DNA of 64,000 nt from an uncultured Magnetospirillum sp. (lineage in GTDB: Bacteria > Pseudomonadota > Alphaproteobacteria > Rhodospirillales > Magnetospirillaceae): contig NZ_CAINTR010000173.1 in assembly GCF_903853455.1 (NCBI RefSeq), positions 41,308-105,307 on the forward strand, written 5' to 3'. Positions 1 through 9,421 of this stretch are shown in pieces; positions within the stretch are counted from its first letter, which is position 1; each line of letters begins with the position of its first letter. The position numbers and the translations under genes are program-made. The notes below the pieces were generated by a model that did no database searches, was not told where the DNA came from, and saw only the letters and a list, made by a program, of their open reading frames with translations.

Positions 1-2112
1 GCCCTGCTCGGCTACACCGCCGAACAGATCCTGGGGACCAATTGCCACCAGATGTTCCATTTCGCCTACCCCGACGGCAGCCCCTATCCCGAGGAGGATT
101 GCCCGATCAGGGTGACGTTGCGCGGCGGCAAGGGAGCCCGGTGCGAGGACGACGTGTTCTGGCATGCCGACGGCAGGGCCTTGCCGGTCAGCTATTCCAC
201 CCATCCCATGAGCCAGGACGGGCGCATCGTCGGGGCGGTGGTCAGCTTCGTCGATATCAGCGAGCGGCGGCGAAGCGACGATGCGCGGGAAGCCGCCCTG
301 GCCGAGGCCGAGCGCCTAGCCCAGGTGCGCCGTGAATTCCTCGCCAATATGAGCCACGAGATCCGCACTCCCTTGACCGCGGTGCTGGGCCTGGCCCAGG
401 TCGGCCGGCTCGATAGCGACGGACGCAAGACGGCCCAGACGTTCGGCAAGATCCTCGACGCCGGCCAGACGCTGCTGGGAGTGGTCGACGACATTCTCGA
501 CTTCTCCAAGATCGAAGCCGGCAAGTTCAAACTGGAACGCCAGCCGCTGTCGCTGGCCGAGGTCGTAGACCGGGCGGTCGGCCTGGTGGCGGTGAGGGCC
601 TATGCCAAGGGGTTGGACATGCGGGTCGCGGAGGCCTTCGACCTGCCGGCCGCCTGCCTGGGCGACGCCCTGCGTCTGGCCCAGATGCTGGGCAATCTGC
701 TGTCCAACGCCGTCAAGTTCACCAATCCGAACGGCGCCGTGGCGCTGACGGTCGGGCGGGATGGCGGCTGGCTGGTGTTCCAGGTCATAGACAGTGGAAT
801 CGGCATGACGCCCGACCAGATGGCACGGCTGTTCCAACCCTTCGAGCAGGCCGACAGTTCCACCACCCGGCATTTCGGCGGCACCGGGCTGGGGCTGGCC
901 ATCACCAAGGAAATGGTCGAACTGATGGGCGGCACCATCGCGGCGACCAGCAGCCTCGGCGAGGGCAGCACGTTCACCCTGCGGCTGCCGTTGTTGGAGG
1001 TGGTCGCCGAGGAACCGCCGCCGCTGTCGGTTCCGGACTCCGTCGTGCTGGCCGGCCTGAGCGAGGCGGAGGCCTCGCCGCTGCTCGCCACCCTGCGGCG
1101 GCATGGCGCCGAAGTGACGCTGCTGCCCTCCGGCAAGGCGGTTCCCGCCTCGGCCGGGCTGGTGGTCACCACCGCCGAGGTGGCCGCCGAGTGGTCGGGT
1201 CTGGTGGTGGTGGAATCCGCCTTGGTGCGCGGCCTGCGGGTGGTGGTGGCGACCACGCCGGGTGGCGTGGGGATCGCCGCCGACCTAGCTGAACGGGTGG
1301 CGGTGGTTGAACGTCCGTTGCGAGCCCGCCACCTGCTCGCCGTTCCGTCGACCGTGCCGTTGGTGTCGGTGCCGGGACGGCCGCGACTGGAGGGATACCG
1401 CGTCCTGGTGGCCGAGGACAACGAGGTCAACCGGCTGGTACTCGCCGAATTGCTGACACTGGAGGGAGCCGACCTCGATTGCGTCGAGAACGGTCGCCTC
1501 GCCATGGAGCGTCTCGGCCAACGGGGATCCGACGCCTACGACATCGTCATCAGCGACATCCAGATGCCGGACATGGACGGCTACGAAGTGGCGCGCCGCA
1601 TCGCCGCTCTCGACCCCTCCCTGCCGGTGATCGGCCTGACCGCCCATGCCATGCCGGAGGAGCGGGAACGCTGTATCGCCGCCGGCATGCTCGAGCATCT
1701 GGCCAAACCCGTCACCATGGACCGTCTGGTGCCGATCATCCTCCGCCATGCCCGGCAGGCTCCCCATGACCGCCGCCAGCCCCTGATCGACCGGAATCGC
1801 CTGAAAGACCGCTACGGCGACCGGGCCGCCTTCATCGCCAAATTGCTGGCGACGGTGCGGACCACGCATGCCGGAACCGCGGCGGAGCTGCGGGCGGCGG
1901 CCCGCGACGGCGACCTCCTCCGGCTGTCGGTCATGGCCCACACCATCAAGGGAAGTGCCGGCAATCTGGCAGCCTCGGCATTGCTGGACCTTGCCCAACA
2001 GACCGAGGACGCGGCTCGGGCCGGCCGGGGCGAGACGGCGGTGACGCTAGCCATCGAACTGGCCGCGACCATCGAGGCGCTGCTGGTGGAACTGGCGGAG
2101 GAGACGCCGTGA
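1..2112 (+). CDS. Hybrid sensor histidine kinase (PAS - HisKA - HATPase - REC - HPt), 5' end outside window
   Basis: Frame is open from base 1 (ALLGYTAEQILGTNCHQMF...). H-box FLANMSHEIRTPLTAVLG, G-boxes GTGLGLAITKEMVELMGG, receiver VLVAEDNEVNRLVL/SDIQMPDMDGYE, HPt motif AHTIKGSAGNL. Confidence 0.9.
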   Translation, partial: ALLGYTAEQILGTNCHQMFHFAYPDGSPYPEEDCPIRVTLRGGKGARCEDDVFWHADGRALPVSYSTHPMSQDGRIVGAVVSFVDISERRRSDDAREAALAEAERLAQVRREFLANMSHEIRTPLTAVLGLAQVGRLDSDGRKTAQTFGKILDAGQTLLGVVDDILDFSKIEAGKFKLERQPLSLAEVVDRAVGLVAVRAYAKGLDMRVAEAFDLPAACLGDALRLAQMLGNLLSNAVKFTNPNGAVALTVGRDGGWLVFQVIDSGIGMTPDQMARLFQPFEQADSSTTRHFGGTGLGLAITKEMVELMGGTIAATSSLGEGSTFTLRLPLLEVVAEEPPPLSVPDSVVLAGLSEAEASPLLATLRRHGAEVTLLPSGKAVPASAGLVVTTAEVAAEWSGLVVVESALVRGLRVVVATTPGGVGIAADLAERVAVVERPLRARHLLAVPSTVPLVSVPGRPRLEGYRVLVAEDNEVNRLVLAELLTLEGADLDCVENGRLAMERLGQRGSDAYDIVISDIQMPDMDGYEVARRIAALDPSLPVIGLTAHAMPEERERCIAAGMLEHLAKPVTMDRLVPIILRHARQAPHDRRQPLIDRNRLKDRYGDRAAFIAKLLATVRTTHAGTAAELRAAARDGDLLRLSVMAHTIKGSAGNLAASALLDLAQQTEDAARAGRGETAVTLAIELAATIEALLVELAEETP

Positions 2113-3284
2113 TGGAGCCGCGCGCCCGTATTCTCATCGCCGACGACCAGCCCGACAACCTGCTGGTGCTGGAAGACCTGCTGGGCGCGTTGTACGTCGT
2201 GGATGCGGTGGGGGGCGGGCAGGACGTGCTGACCGCCATGGCCGGACCGGTCCTTCCCGATCTGGTGCTACTCGACGTCGTGATGCCGGAACCCAACGGC
2301 TTCGAGGTGTGCCGCCGCATCAAGGAACAGGCGCGCAGCCGCGATATTCCCATCATCTTCCTCACCGGTCTCGACAGTGTTCGCGACGAGGAGCGGGGCC
2401 TGGCCCTCGGCGCCGACGACTTCATCCGCAAGCCGTTCGTGCCGCTGGTGGTGCTGGCCCGGGTCAGGAACCTCCTCGGCCGGCGCGAGGCCATGCGCCG
2501 CCAGAGCCAGCTGGCCGTCATCGAGGCCCGTCTGGCCGAACAGCAGAAGGTGGCCGAAACGCTGCAGGCCATGGTCGACAAGCTGACGGTGATGAACACC
2601 GAGCTGGAGCGCTTCGCGTTCGTCGCCGCCCACGACCTGCGGGAGCCGTTGCGCTCGGTGATCAGCTACAGCCAGATGCTCGACCGCCAATGCGGCGACC
2701 GGCTGGGGCCGGACGAGCGCGGGTCGCTGCGCTACATCGTCGATGGCGCCAAGCGCATGTACGACCTGATCGGCGGCCTGTTGGCCTATTCCCACATCCC
2801 CGCCAACATGGGGAATCCGCAGCGGGGCGACGCCGCCACCGCCTGTGCCCTGGCCGTGGAGAATCTGGCCGCCATCATCGCGGAGAACCACGCCACGGTC
2901 GCCATCGGCGAAGGCATGACCGAGGTCGAGGCCGACGAGTTGCAACTGGTCCAGGTGTTCCAGAACCTGGTCGGCAACGCCGTCAAGTTCCACCACCCCG
3001 AACGCCCCGCCTGCATCATGGTCTCGGCCCGCCGGATCGGCGCTGTGGTGGAGTTCAGGGTCGCCGACGACGGCATGGGCTTCGATCCCGAGGAGCAGGA
3101 CGTCTTCGAACTGTTTCGCCAGTTGCACCGCCTGGGCGGTTCAGGCGTCGGCTTGGCTATCTGCAAGCGCATCGTTCAGGGCCTGGGCGGCAAGATCTGG
3201 GCCGAATCGACGCCGGGGCAAGGCAGCACCTTCTTCTTCACCATTCCCAACACCGTCAAACCGGACACCGCCCAAGTTGGTTAG
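2109..3284 (+). CDS. Receiver-histidine kinase protein (N-terminal REC, then HisKA/HATPase)
   Basis: ILIADDQPDNLLVLEDLL/LLDVVMPEPNGFEV receiver; H-box FVAAHDLREPLRSVISYSQML; GVGLAICKRIVQGLGG. Start overlaps the stop of the preceding kinase. Confidence 0.88.
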   Translation: MMEPRARILIADDQPDNLLVLEDLLGALYVVDAVGGGQDVLTAMAGPVLPDLVLLDVVMPEPNGFEVCRRIKEQARSRDIPIIFLTGLDSVRDEERGLALGADDFIRKPFVPLVVLARVRNLLGRREAMRRQSQLAVIEARLAEQQKVAETLQAMVDKLTVMNTELERFAFVAAHDLREPLRSVISYSQMLDRQCGDRLGPDERGSLRYIVDGAKRMYDLIGGLLAYSHIPANMGNPQRGDAATACALAVENLAAIIAENHATVAIGEGMTEVEADELQLVQVFQNLVGNAVKFHHPERPACIMVSARRIGAVVEFRVADDGMGFDPEEQDVFELFRQLHRLGGSGVGLAICKRIVQGLGGKIWAESTPGQGSTFFFTIPNTVKPDTAQVG

Positions 3285-3324
3285 CCGGCTTGGGCGAATC
3301 GTCACGGTCCTCCCAGCACGTCAT

Positions 3325-3376
3325 TCTTCCCCCTCCCCCGGCTCCGCCGGGGGAGGGCCGGGGTGGGGGCAAGCCC
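3325..3376. repeat. GC-rich inverted repeat, CCCTCxCCC..GGGxGAGGG type, between convergent genes
   Basis: ccccctcccccggctccgccgggggagggccggggtggggg; similar cores at 7881-8045 and 9953-9993. Confidence 0.6.
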
Positions 3377-3380
3377 CAAA

Positions 3381-4415
3381 TCACATGGGCGTCAGGCCCA
3401 GCCGGCCGAACAGGCTCTTGTCCTGCCCCGGCTTGGCGTTCTTGGCGGTCAGCAGCTTCTGGCCGCAGAAGATGGAATTGGCGCCGGCCAGGAAGCACAG
3501 CGCCTGCATCTCCTCGCTCATGCCTTCGCGGCCGGCCGACAGGCGGACGAAGCTCTTCGGCATGATGATGCGGGCCACCGCGATGGTGCGGATGAAGTCG
3601 AAGGAATCGGGACGCTCGGCATCGGCCAGCGGCGTTCCGGCGATGGGAATCAGCAGATTGATCGGCACGCTGTCGGGATGCTTGGGCATGTTGGCGAGCG
3701 TCATCAGCATCTTGGCGCGGTCGGCGCGGCCCTCGCCCAGGCCGACGATGCCGCCGGAACACACATGCAGGCCGGCATCGCGCACCACGTCCAATGTGTC
3801 CAGCCGATCCTGGAAGGTGCGGGTGGTGATGACCTCGGAATAGTGTTCCGGGCTGGTGTCGATGTTGTGGTTGTAATAGTCGAGGCCGGCCTCCTTCAGG
3901 CGGCTCGCCTGCCACTTGTCCAGCAGGCCGAAGGTGGCGCAGGTCTCCATGCCCAGCGACTTGACGCCCTCGATCATGGCCACCGCCACCTCGAAATCCT
4001 CGCCCTTGGGACCGCGCCAGGCGGCGCCCATGCAGAAGCGGCTTGCCCCCTCCTCCTTGGCCTGACGGGCGGCTTCCACCACCTCTTCCACCGCCAGCAG
4101 CTTTTCCTTTTCCAGGCCGGTGGCGTAATGGGCGCTCTGCGGACAGTAGGAGCAATCCTCGGGACAGGCGCCGGTCTTGATGGAAATCAGCCGCGACACC
4201 TGGACCCGGTTGGGATCGAAATGGGCGCGATGAACGGTCTGGGCCTGAAACATCAGATCGTTGAAGGGCTGGGCGAACAGCGCCTCGACCTCGTCCGCCG
4301 TCCAGTCGTGGCGGACGCCGTCGCCGTTTACCGCCGTTACCGTCTTCGCTGCCTGTGTGGTCACCGGAATGTCCCTTTTGATCCATTCGAGGGGCCGCAA
4401 TGTAGTGCCGCGCAT
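3381..4415 (-). CDS. bioB: Biotin synthase (radical SAM)
   Basis: [17 protein letters not shown] radical-SAM CxxxCxxC motif, [26 protein letters not shown]. An alternative GTG start at 4364 has an AAAGGGA upstream; the longer ORF to 5597 is read-through across bioF antisense. Confidence 0.95.
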   Translation of the reverse strand: MRGTTLRPLEWIKRDIPVTTQAAKTVTAVNGDGVRHDWTADEVEALFAQPFNDLMFQAQTVHRAHFDPNRVQVSRLISIKTGACPEDCSYCPQSAHYATGLEKEKLLAVEEVVEAARQAKEEGASRFCMGAAWRGPKGEDFEVAVAMIEGVKSLGMETCATFGLLDKWQASRLKEAGLDYYNHNIDTSPEHYSEVITTRTFQDRLDTLDVVRDAGLHVCSGGIVGLGEGRADRAKMLMTLANMPKHPDSVPINLLIPIAGTPLADAERPDSFDFIRTIAVARIIMPKSFVRLSAGREGMSEEMQALCFLAGANSIFCGQKLLTAKNAKPGQDKSLFGRLGLTPM

Positions 4416-4460
4416 CCCCCCTTTGCAACAGGAGCGAAAACCCTCTATGACGGCTTGACG

Positions 4461-5639
4461 ATGCGCGGACTGAACGACAGCGTTAACCGGTTTCTCGCCG
4501 GCCTGGATCAGGCCGGGCGCAAACGCGCGCTTCGCCCGGTGGAGCCCATGCCCGGCGGGCGGGTGCGGGTCGGTGGCCGCGAGTTGATCAACTTCTCCTC
4601 CAACGACTATCTGGGGCTGACCCGCCATCCGGTGGTGGTCGAGCGGGCCAGCCGCTGGGCGCGGGAATTCGGCGCCGGCGCCGGCGCGTCGCAGTTGGTC
4701 ACCGGCCATCTCGCCGCCCTGACCGCCATCGAGGCCAAGATCGCGCGGGCCAAGCAGAGCGAGGCGGCGCTGGTCTTCGCCAGCGGCTGGCAGTGCAACG
4801 CCTCGGTGCTGCCGGCGCTGCTGGACAAGGCGCTGTGGGGGGCCGAGCCTCTGGTGCTGGCCGACCGCCTGATCCACGCCAGCATGCATGCCGGCCTTGC
4901 CCAAGGCCACGGCCGCTGCCTGCGCTACCGCCACGACGATCTCGGCCATCTGGAAGACCTGCTGCGAACCCATGCCAACCGGCCGGGACCGCGCTTTATC
5001 GTCAGCGAGACGGTGTTCAGCATGGACGGCGATGCCTGCGACGTGGGCGCGCTGAAGGCGCTGGCCGAGAGCTGGGACGCCTTCCTCTATCTCGACGAGG
5101 CCCATGCCACCGGCGTGCTGGGCGAGACCGGCTTCGGCCTTACTCCCGGTCATGGCGTCGACCTGACCATGGGCACCTTCTCCAAGGGGATGGGCGGATT
5201 CGGCGCCTATGTGGCCTGTTCCGCCGCTCTGCGCGACTATCTGGTCAACCGCGCCTCCGGCCTGATCTACGCCACCGCCCTGCCGCCCGCCGTGCTGGGG
5301 GCGATCGACGCGGCGCTGGATCTGGTGCCCGGCATGGTGGCCGAACGCACCCATCTGCGCATGATGGCCCAGCGGCTGCGCGGCGCGTTGCAGGCCGCCG
5401 GCCTGGATACCGGCGCCTCTTCCACCCAGATCGTGCCGGTGATCCTGGGCGACGAGCATCGCACCCTGGCGGTGGCCCGTGCCCTGGAGGATCGCGGCGT
5501 GCTGGGCATCGCCATCCGGCCCCCCACCGTGCCCAAGGGAACCAGCCGCATCCGCTTCGCCCTGTCGTCGGTCCATTCCGAAGCCGATATCGACCACCTG
5601 ATCGCGGCGGTGCTGGACGCGGTGAAGGAGGTTCCGTGA
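4461..5639 (+). CDS. bioF: 8-amino-7-oxononanoate synthase
   Basis: [42 protein letters not shown] (PLP lysine region); start ATG at 4461, internal to the longer ORF 3363-5639. Confidence 0.93.
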   Translation: MRGLNDSVNRFLAGLDQAGRKRALRPVEPMPGGRVRVGGRELINFSSNDYLGLTRHPVVVERASRWAREFGAGAGASQLVTGHLAALTAIEAKIARAKQSEAALVFASGWQCNASVLPALLDKALWGAEPLVLADRLIHASMHAGLAQGHGRCLRYRHDDLGHLEDLLRTHANRPGPRFIVSETVFSMDGDACDVGALKALAESWDAFLYLDEAHATGVLGETGFGLTPGHGVDLTMGTFSKGMGGFGAYVACSAALRDYLVNRASGLIYATALPPAVLGAIDAALDLVPGMVAERTHLRMMAQRLRGALQAAGLDTGASSTQIVPVILGDEHRTLAVARALEDRGVLGIAIRPPTVPKGTSRIRFALSSVHSEADIDHLIAAVLDAVKEVP

Positions 5640-6268
5640 CCACTCTCCTCTGCGTCCACGGCTGGGGCTTCGGCGCCGGCTTCTGGGATAGCCTGCTGGA
5701 GCGCCTGCCCGACCTGGAGGCCGAGCGGATCGACCTGGGCTTTTACGGCGCGCCCCGGCAGCCGACGGTCGGCCGGCCGTTGGTGGTCGCCCATTCCATG
5801 GGGCTGGCCTGGGCGCTGGCCAACATCCCGCGCCCCTGGGCCGGGGTGCTGGCCGTCAACGCCTTCGCCCGCTTCACCCGCGCCCAGCACTTCATCGAAG
5901 GGGTGCCGCCCCGCATGGTCGAGCGCATGCAGAACCGCTTCGCCACCGAGCCCCAGGCGGTGACCGCCGAATTCCTTAGCCGCTGCGGCGTCGACCGCCC
6001 CGACACCAGCGCCATCGACCCCGAACCGCTGGGCAAGGCGCTGGCCTGGCTGGGCAAGTGCGACGAGCGCACCAGCCTGCGCATGCTGTCCTGCCCTCGG
6101 CTGGCCCTGGCCGGGCTGAACGATCCCATCGTGCCGCCGGCCATGAGTACCGCCAGCTTTCCCGCCGAGGACCTGATCCTAGCCGAGGGCGGCGGCCATC
6201 TGCTGCCGCTGACCCATCCCGACTGGGTGGCGGCCAATCTGCGGCTGCTGCTGGCGAGAACGGCATGA
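5636..6268 (+). CDS. bioH: BioH-like alpha/beta hydrolase (pimeloyl-ACP methyl ester carboxylesterase family)
   Basis: [15 protein letters not shown], nucleophile elbow [26 protein letters not shown] start overlaps the bioF stop; sits inside the bio operon. Confidence 0.8.
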   Translation: MTTLLCVHGWGFGAGFWDSLLERLPDLEAERIDLGFYGAPRQPTVGRPLVVAHSMGLAWALANIPRPWAGVLAVNAFARFTRAQHFIEGVPPRMVERMQNRFATEPQAVTAEFLSRCGVDRPDTSAIDPEPLGKALAWLGKCDERTSLRMLSCPRLALAGLNDPIVPPAMSTASFPAEDLILAEGGGHLLPLTHPDWVAANLRLLLARTA

Positions 6269-7020
6269 AGGAGCGCAAGCAGCGGATCGCCGCCGCCTTT
6301 TCCGCCGCCGCCGCCAGCTACGATTCCCATGCCGAGGCGCAGATCCGCACCGCCGGGCTGCTGGCCGAGCGGCTGCCGCCGCTGCCCGCCGCGCCGCGCG
6401 TGCTGGAACTGGGCTGCGGCACCGGCATCCTGACCCGCCGCCTGCTGGACCGGCTCGGTCCCGACGCCGACCTGCTGGCCACCGATCTCAGCCCCGCCAT
6501 GATCGCCCGCAGCCGGGACACCCTCCACGATCCGCGCCTGCGCTTCGCCGTGATGGATGCCGAGGCCCCCACCGTGGCGCCGGCCGCGTTCGACCTGGTC
6601 GTCTCGTCGCTGGCGGCGCAGTGGTTCGCCGACCTGCCCGCCGCCCTGGACCGACTGGTCGGTCTATTGAAGCCGGGCGGGCATCTGCTGATCGCCACCC
6701 TGGGCGCCGGCACCTTCGCCGAGTGGCGGGCCGCCCATGCCGAGATGGGGCTGGAGGCCGGCATCGCCGACTATCCCGACGCCGCCGAACTGGCGGCCAT
6801 GGCGAAGGGAGCCCGGGTGGACTCGGTCCCCTTCACCCTCACCCATGACCATGCGCGAGCCTTTCTCTCGACCCTGTCCAGTCTCGGCGCGACCACGCCC
6901 AAGCCCGGCCACCGGCCCTTGCCCGCCGGTGCCCTGCGGCGCATCATGGCCCGCCTGGGGGGGCCTTTCGCCATCACCTGGGATATCCTGATCCTGAGCG
7001 TGACGAAGGGATTGAAGTGA
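6265..7020 (+). CDS. bioC: Malonyl-ACP O-methyltransferase (BioC family)
   Basis: IAAAFSAAAASYDSHAEAQ, SAM motif VLELGCGTGILTRRL; ATGA overlap with bioH. Confidence 0.85.
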   Translation: MKERKQRIAAAFSAAAASYDSHAEAQIRTAGLLAERLPPLPAAPRVLELGCGTGILTRRLLDRLGPDADLLATDLSPAMIARSRDTLHDPRLRFAVMDAEAPTVAPAAFDLVVSSLAAQWFADLPAALDRLVGLLKPGGHLLIATLGAGTFAEWRAAHAEMGLEAGIADYPDAAELAAMAKGARVDSVPFTLTHDHARAFLSTLSSLGATTPKPGHRPLPAGALRRIMARLGGPFAITWDILILSVTKGLK

Positions 7021-7039
7021 GATCAGACCGACCGAAGGG

Positions 7040-7168
7040 AGTTGCTGGCCCGCCGGCTTCGCCGGCAGACACGTCCGATGCGCGCCGGCGCGCGCAGGGC
7101 CGGCGCGCCTCATGGCGCGAAAACCAAGGGCGCGGGACGCGCCCGCCCGGCGCCTGAGGGACAAAAGC
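7040..7168. repeat. Dispersed intergenic repeat, copy A (within bioC-bioD gap)
   Basis: ...ccaagggcgcgggacgcgcccgcccggcgcctgagggacaaaag; matches copies at 13078, 22030, 43460, 52820 and 62410. Confidence 0.65.
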
Positions 7169-7169
7169 A

Positions 7170-7781
7170 ATGAAAGGCGTGTTCGTCACCGGCACCGATA
7201 CCGGAATCGGCAAGACCCTGGTTTCGGCCTGGCTGGCCCGCAACTGGGGCGCCGACTACTGGAAGCCGATCCAGACCGGCGCGGCGGAGGATTCCGATTC
7301 CGCCACGGTGGAACGGCTGGCCCCCGAGGTGACCATCCATCCGCCGTCGGTGGTGCTGCAAGCGCCGCTGTCACCGTACGACGCCGCCAAGCGCGAGCGT
7401 CTGCGCATCGATCTGTCCGCCCTGCAGCCCCCCGCCACCGCGCGGCCGCTGGTGGTCGAGGGCGCCGGGGGCGTGATGGTTCCCATCAACGAACTGGCCC
7501 TGATGGTCGATCTGATGGCCCGCCTCCAACTGCCGGTGGTGGTGGTGGCGCGCTCCGGCCTGGGAACCATCAACCACACCCTGATGACCCTGGAGATGCT
7601 GCGCCGCCGCCATGTGCCGGTGCTGGGGGTGGTGATGAACGGCCAACGCAATCCCGGCAACCGCCAGGCCATCGAGCATTTCGGCGGCACCCCCGTGTTG
7701 GCCGAGATCCAGCCGCTGCTGGCGGTGACCGCATCGGTGCTGGCCAGCCTGCCGCCCCCCGCTTTCTCCTGTCCCGGTTGA
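7170..7781 (+). CDS. bioD: Dethiobiotin synthetase
   Basis: VFVTGTDTGIGKTLVSAWLA P-loop, YWKPIQTG, VEGAGGVMVPIN. Confidence 0.93.
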   Translation: MKGVFVTGTDTGIGKTLVSAWLARNWGADYWKPIQTGAAEDSDSATVERLAPEVTIHPPSVVLQAPLSPYDAAKRERLRIDLSALQPPATARPLVVEGAGGVMVPINELALMVDLMARLQLPVVVVARSGLGTINHTLMTLEMLRRRHVPVLGVVMNGQRNPGNRQAIEHFGGTPVLAEIQPLLAVTASVLASLPPPAFSCPG

Positions 7782-7880
7782 CGCGCCCACCGTACCGGGT
7801 TCCAATGTAACGCGTTTCTCAGCGATGGAGGATTGCATGGCTCTCGCGGCGGAACGGATGAAGGCGATGAAGCTTTATTC

Positions 7881-8045
7881 CCCTCGCCCGCTTGCGGGAG
7901 AGGGTGCCGAGCGCCAGCGAGGTGGGTGAGGGCGCGCGCGTCTGCGCGCCATCCGACTCATTCGCTACCGCGAGGCCCGCGCATCCGCGCGAGCCGCCCT
8001 CACCCCGCCCCTCTCCCGCAAGCGGGAGAGGGAGAGGGAGAGAAA
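7881..8045. repeat. Large imperfect palindromic repeat bounded by CCCGCTTGCGGGAGAGGG / CCTCTCCCGCAAGCGGGAGAGGG
   Basis: Left arm ccctcgcccgcttgcgggagaggg and right arm cccctctcccgcaagcgggagaggg, between bioD and bioA. Confidence 0.7.
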
Positions 8046-8092
8046 GGCCATAACCGGAATCGGTGCCGACGAATGATGAAAGCAGTTTCCGC

Positions 8093-9421
8093 ATGACCAA
8101 AGCCCCCTCGACCCTGTCCTACGACGAGTTGCGCGCCCTCGACGCCCGCCATGTCTGGCATCCCTTCACCCAGGCCGGCACCGCGCCGCCGGCCATCCTG
8201 GCACTGGGCGCCAAGGGAGCGACCATCTATGCCGCCGACGGCCGCGAATACCTGGACCTGGTGTCGTCGTGGTGGGTCAACCTGCACGGCCATGGCAACC
8301 CGGCCATCGCCCAGGCCATCGCCGACCAGGCGCTACGGCTGGAGCAGGTGATCTTCGCCGACTTCACCCACGAGCCGGCGGCGCGGCTGGCGGCGCGGGT
8401 GACGCGGCTGCTGCCGGGCGACCTCGACCGGGTATTCTATTCCGACAACGGCTCCACCGCCGTGGAAGTGGCGTTGAAACTGGCCCACCAGTACTGGCGC
8501 AACCGGGGGCAACAGCGCAGCGTCTATGTCGCCTTCGAGGGCGGCTATCACGGCGACACCGCCGGAGCCATGTCGGCGGGTCATTCCTCGGGCTATTTCG
8601 AGCAGTGGAAGGAAATGCTGTTCCCGGTCCAGACGGTGCCCTTCCCCGCCACCTGGGACGACGACCCGGAGGTGGAGGCCAAGGAGCAGGCGGCGCTGGA
8701 CGCGCTGGACCTGATCTTCGCCACCCATCCCGACCACGTGGCGGCGGTGATCGTCGAGCCGCTGATCCAGGGCGCCGCCGGCATGCGCATGTGCCGGCCA
8801 CAATTCCTGCGGGCCTTGGAACAGCGAGTCCGCGACGCCGATTCCCTGCTGATCTTCGACGAGGTGATGACCGGGTTCGGCCGCACCGGCGCCCTGTTCG
8901 CCTGCGTCAAGGCGGGGGTGACGCCCGATCTGGTGTGCCTGTCCAAGGGCCTGACCGGCGGCTTCCTGCCCATGTCCCTCACCGTGGCGCGCGAAGCCAT
9001 CTTCCAGGAATTCCTCGGCCAGGACCTGACGCGGGCCTTCCTGCACGGCCATTCCTACACCGCCAATCCGCTGGGCTGCGCCGCCGGGCTGGCCTCGCTC
9101 GACCTGTTGCAGGCGTCCGACTGCCAGGAGCGGATCAAGGCCATCGAAGCCATCCACCGCGCGCGGCTCGACGGGTTGAGGACACGGCCGAACGTGGCTC
9201 GGACCCGGATCTGTGGTACAATCGCAGCCATGGACGTGATTGGGGACGGCGAAGGCTACGCCGCCGGAATCGGGCCTCGGCTGAAGGCGGCGTTCCTGGA
9301 GCGTGGTCTGCTGCTGCGGCCACTGGGCAATGTTTTGTACCTGCTGCCGCCCTACTGTATCGGCGAAGCCGATCTTCACCGGGCCTGGGACGTGATCGGC
9401 GAGGTCCTGGAGACACTGTGA
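8093..9421 (+). CDS. bioA: Adenosylmethionine-8-amino-7-oxononanoate aminotransferase
   Basis: HVWHPFTQ, FYSDNGSTAVEVALKLAHQYW, DEVMTGFGRTG, LSKGLTGGFLPMS, HGHSYTANPLGCAAG. Confidence 0.94.
   Translation: MTKAPSTLSYDELRALDARHVWHPFTQAGTAPPAILALGAKGATIYAADGREYLDLVSSWWVNLHGHGNPAIAQAIADQALRLEQVIFADFTHEPAARLAARVTRLLPGDLDRVFYSDNGSTAVEVALKLAHQYWRNRGQQRSVYVAFEGGYHGDTAGAMSAGHSSGYFEQWKEMLFPVQTVPFPATWDDDPEVEAKEQAALDALDLIFATHPDHVAAVIVEPLIQGAAGMRMCRPQFLRALEQRVRDADSLLIFDEVMTGFGRTGALFACVKAGVTPDLVCLSKGLTGGFLPMSLTVAREAIFQEFLGQDLTRAFLHGHSYTANPLGCAAGLASLDLLQASDCQERIKAIEAIHRARLDGLRTRPNVARTRICGTIAAMDVIGDGEGYAAGIGPRLKAAFLERGLLLRPLGNVLYLLPPYCIGEADLHRAWDVIGEVLETL

Noticed and set aside
3363-4460. N-terminal extension of the bioF ORF back to 3363
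   Set aside because: This part is antisense to bioB; the bioF family start matches ATG 4461.
4416-5597. N-terminal extension of the bioB ORF to 5597
   Set aside because: Antisense to bioF; the recognisable BioB begins near 4415 or 4364.
7881-8045. Possible CRISPR-like array
   Set aside because: Only two inverted arms, no direct repeats with regular spacers; it is a palindromic intergenic repeat.
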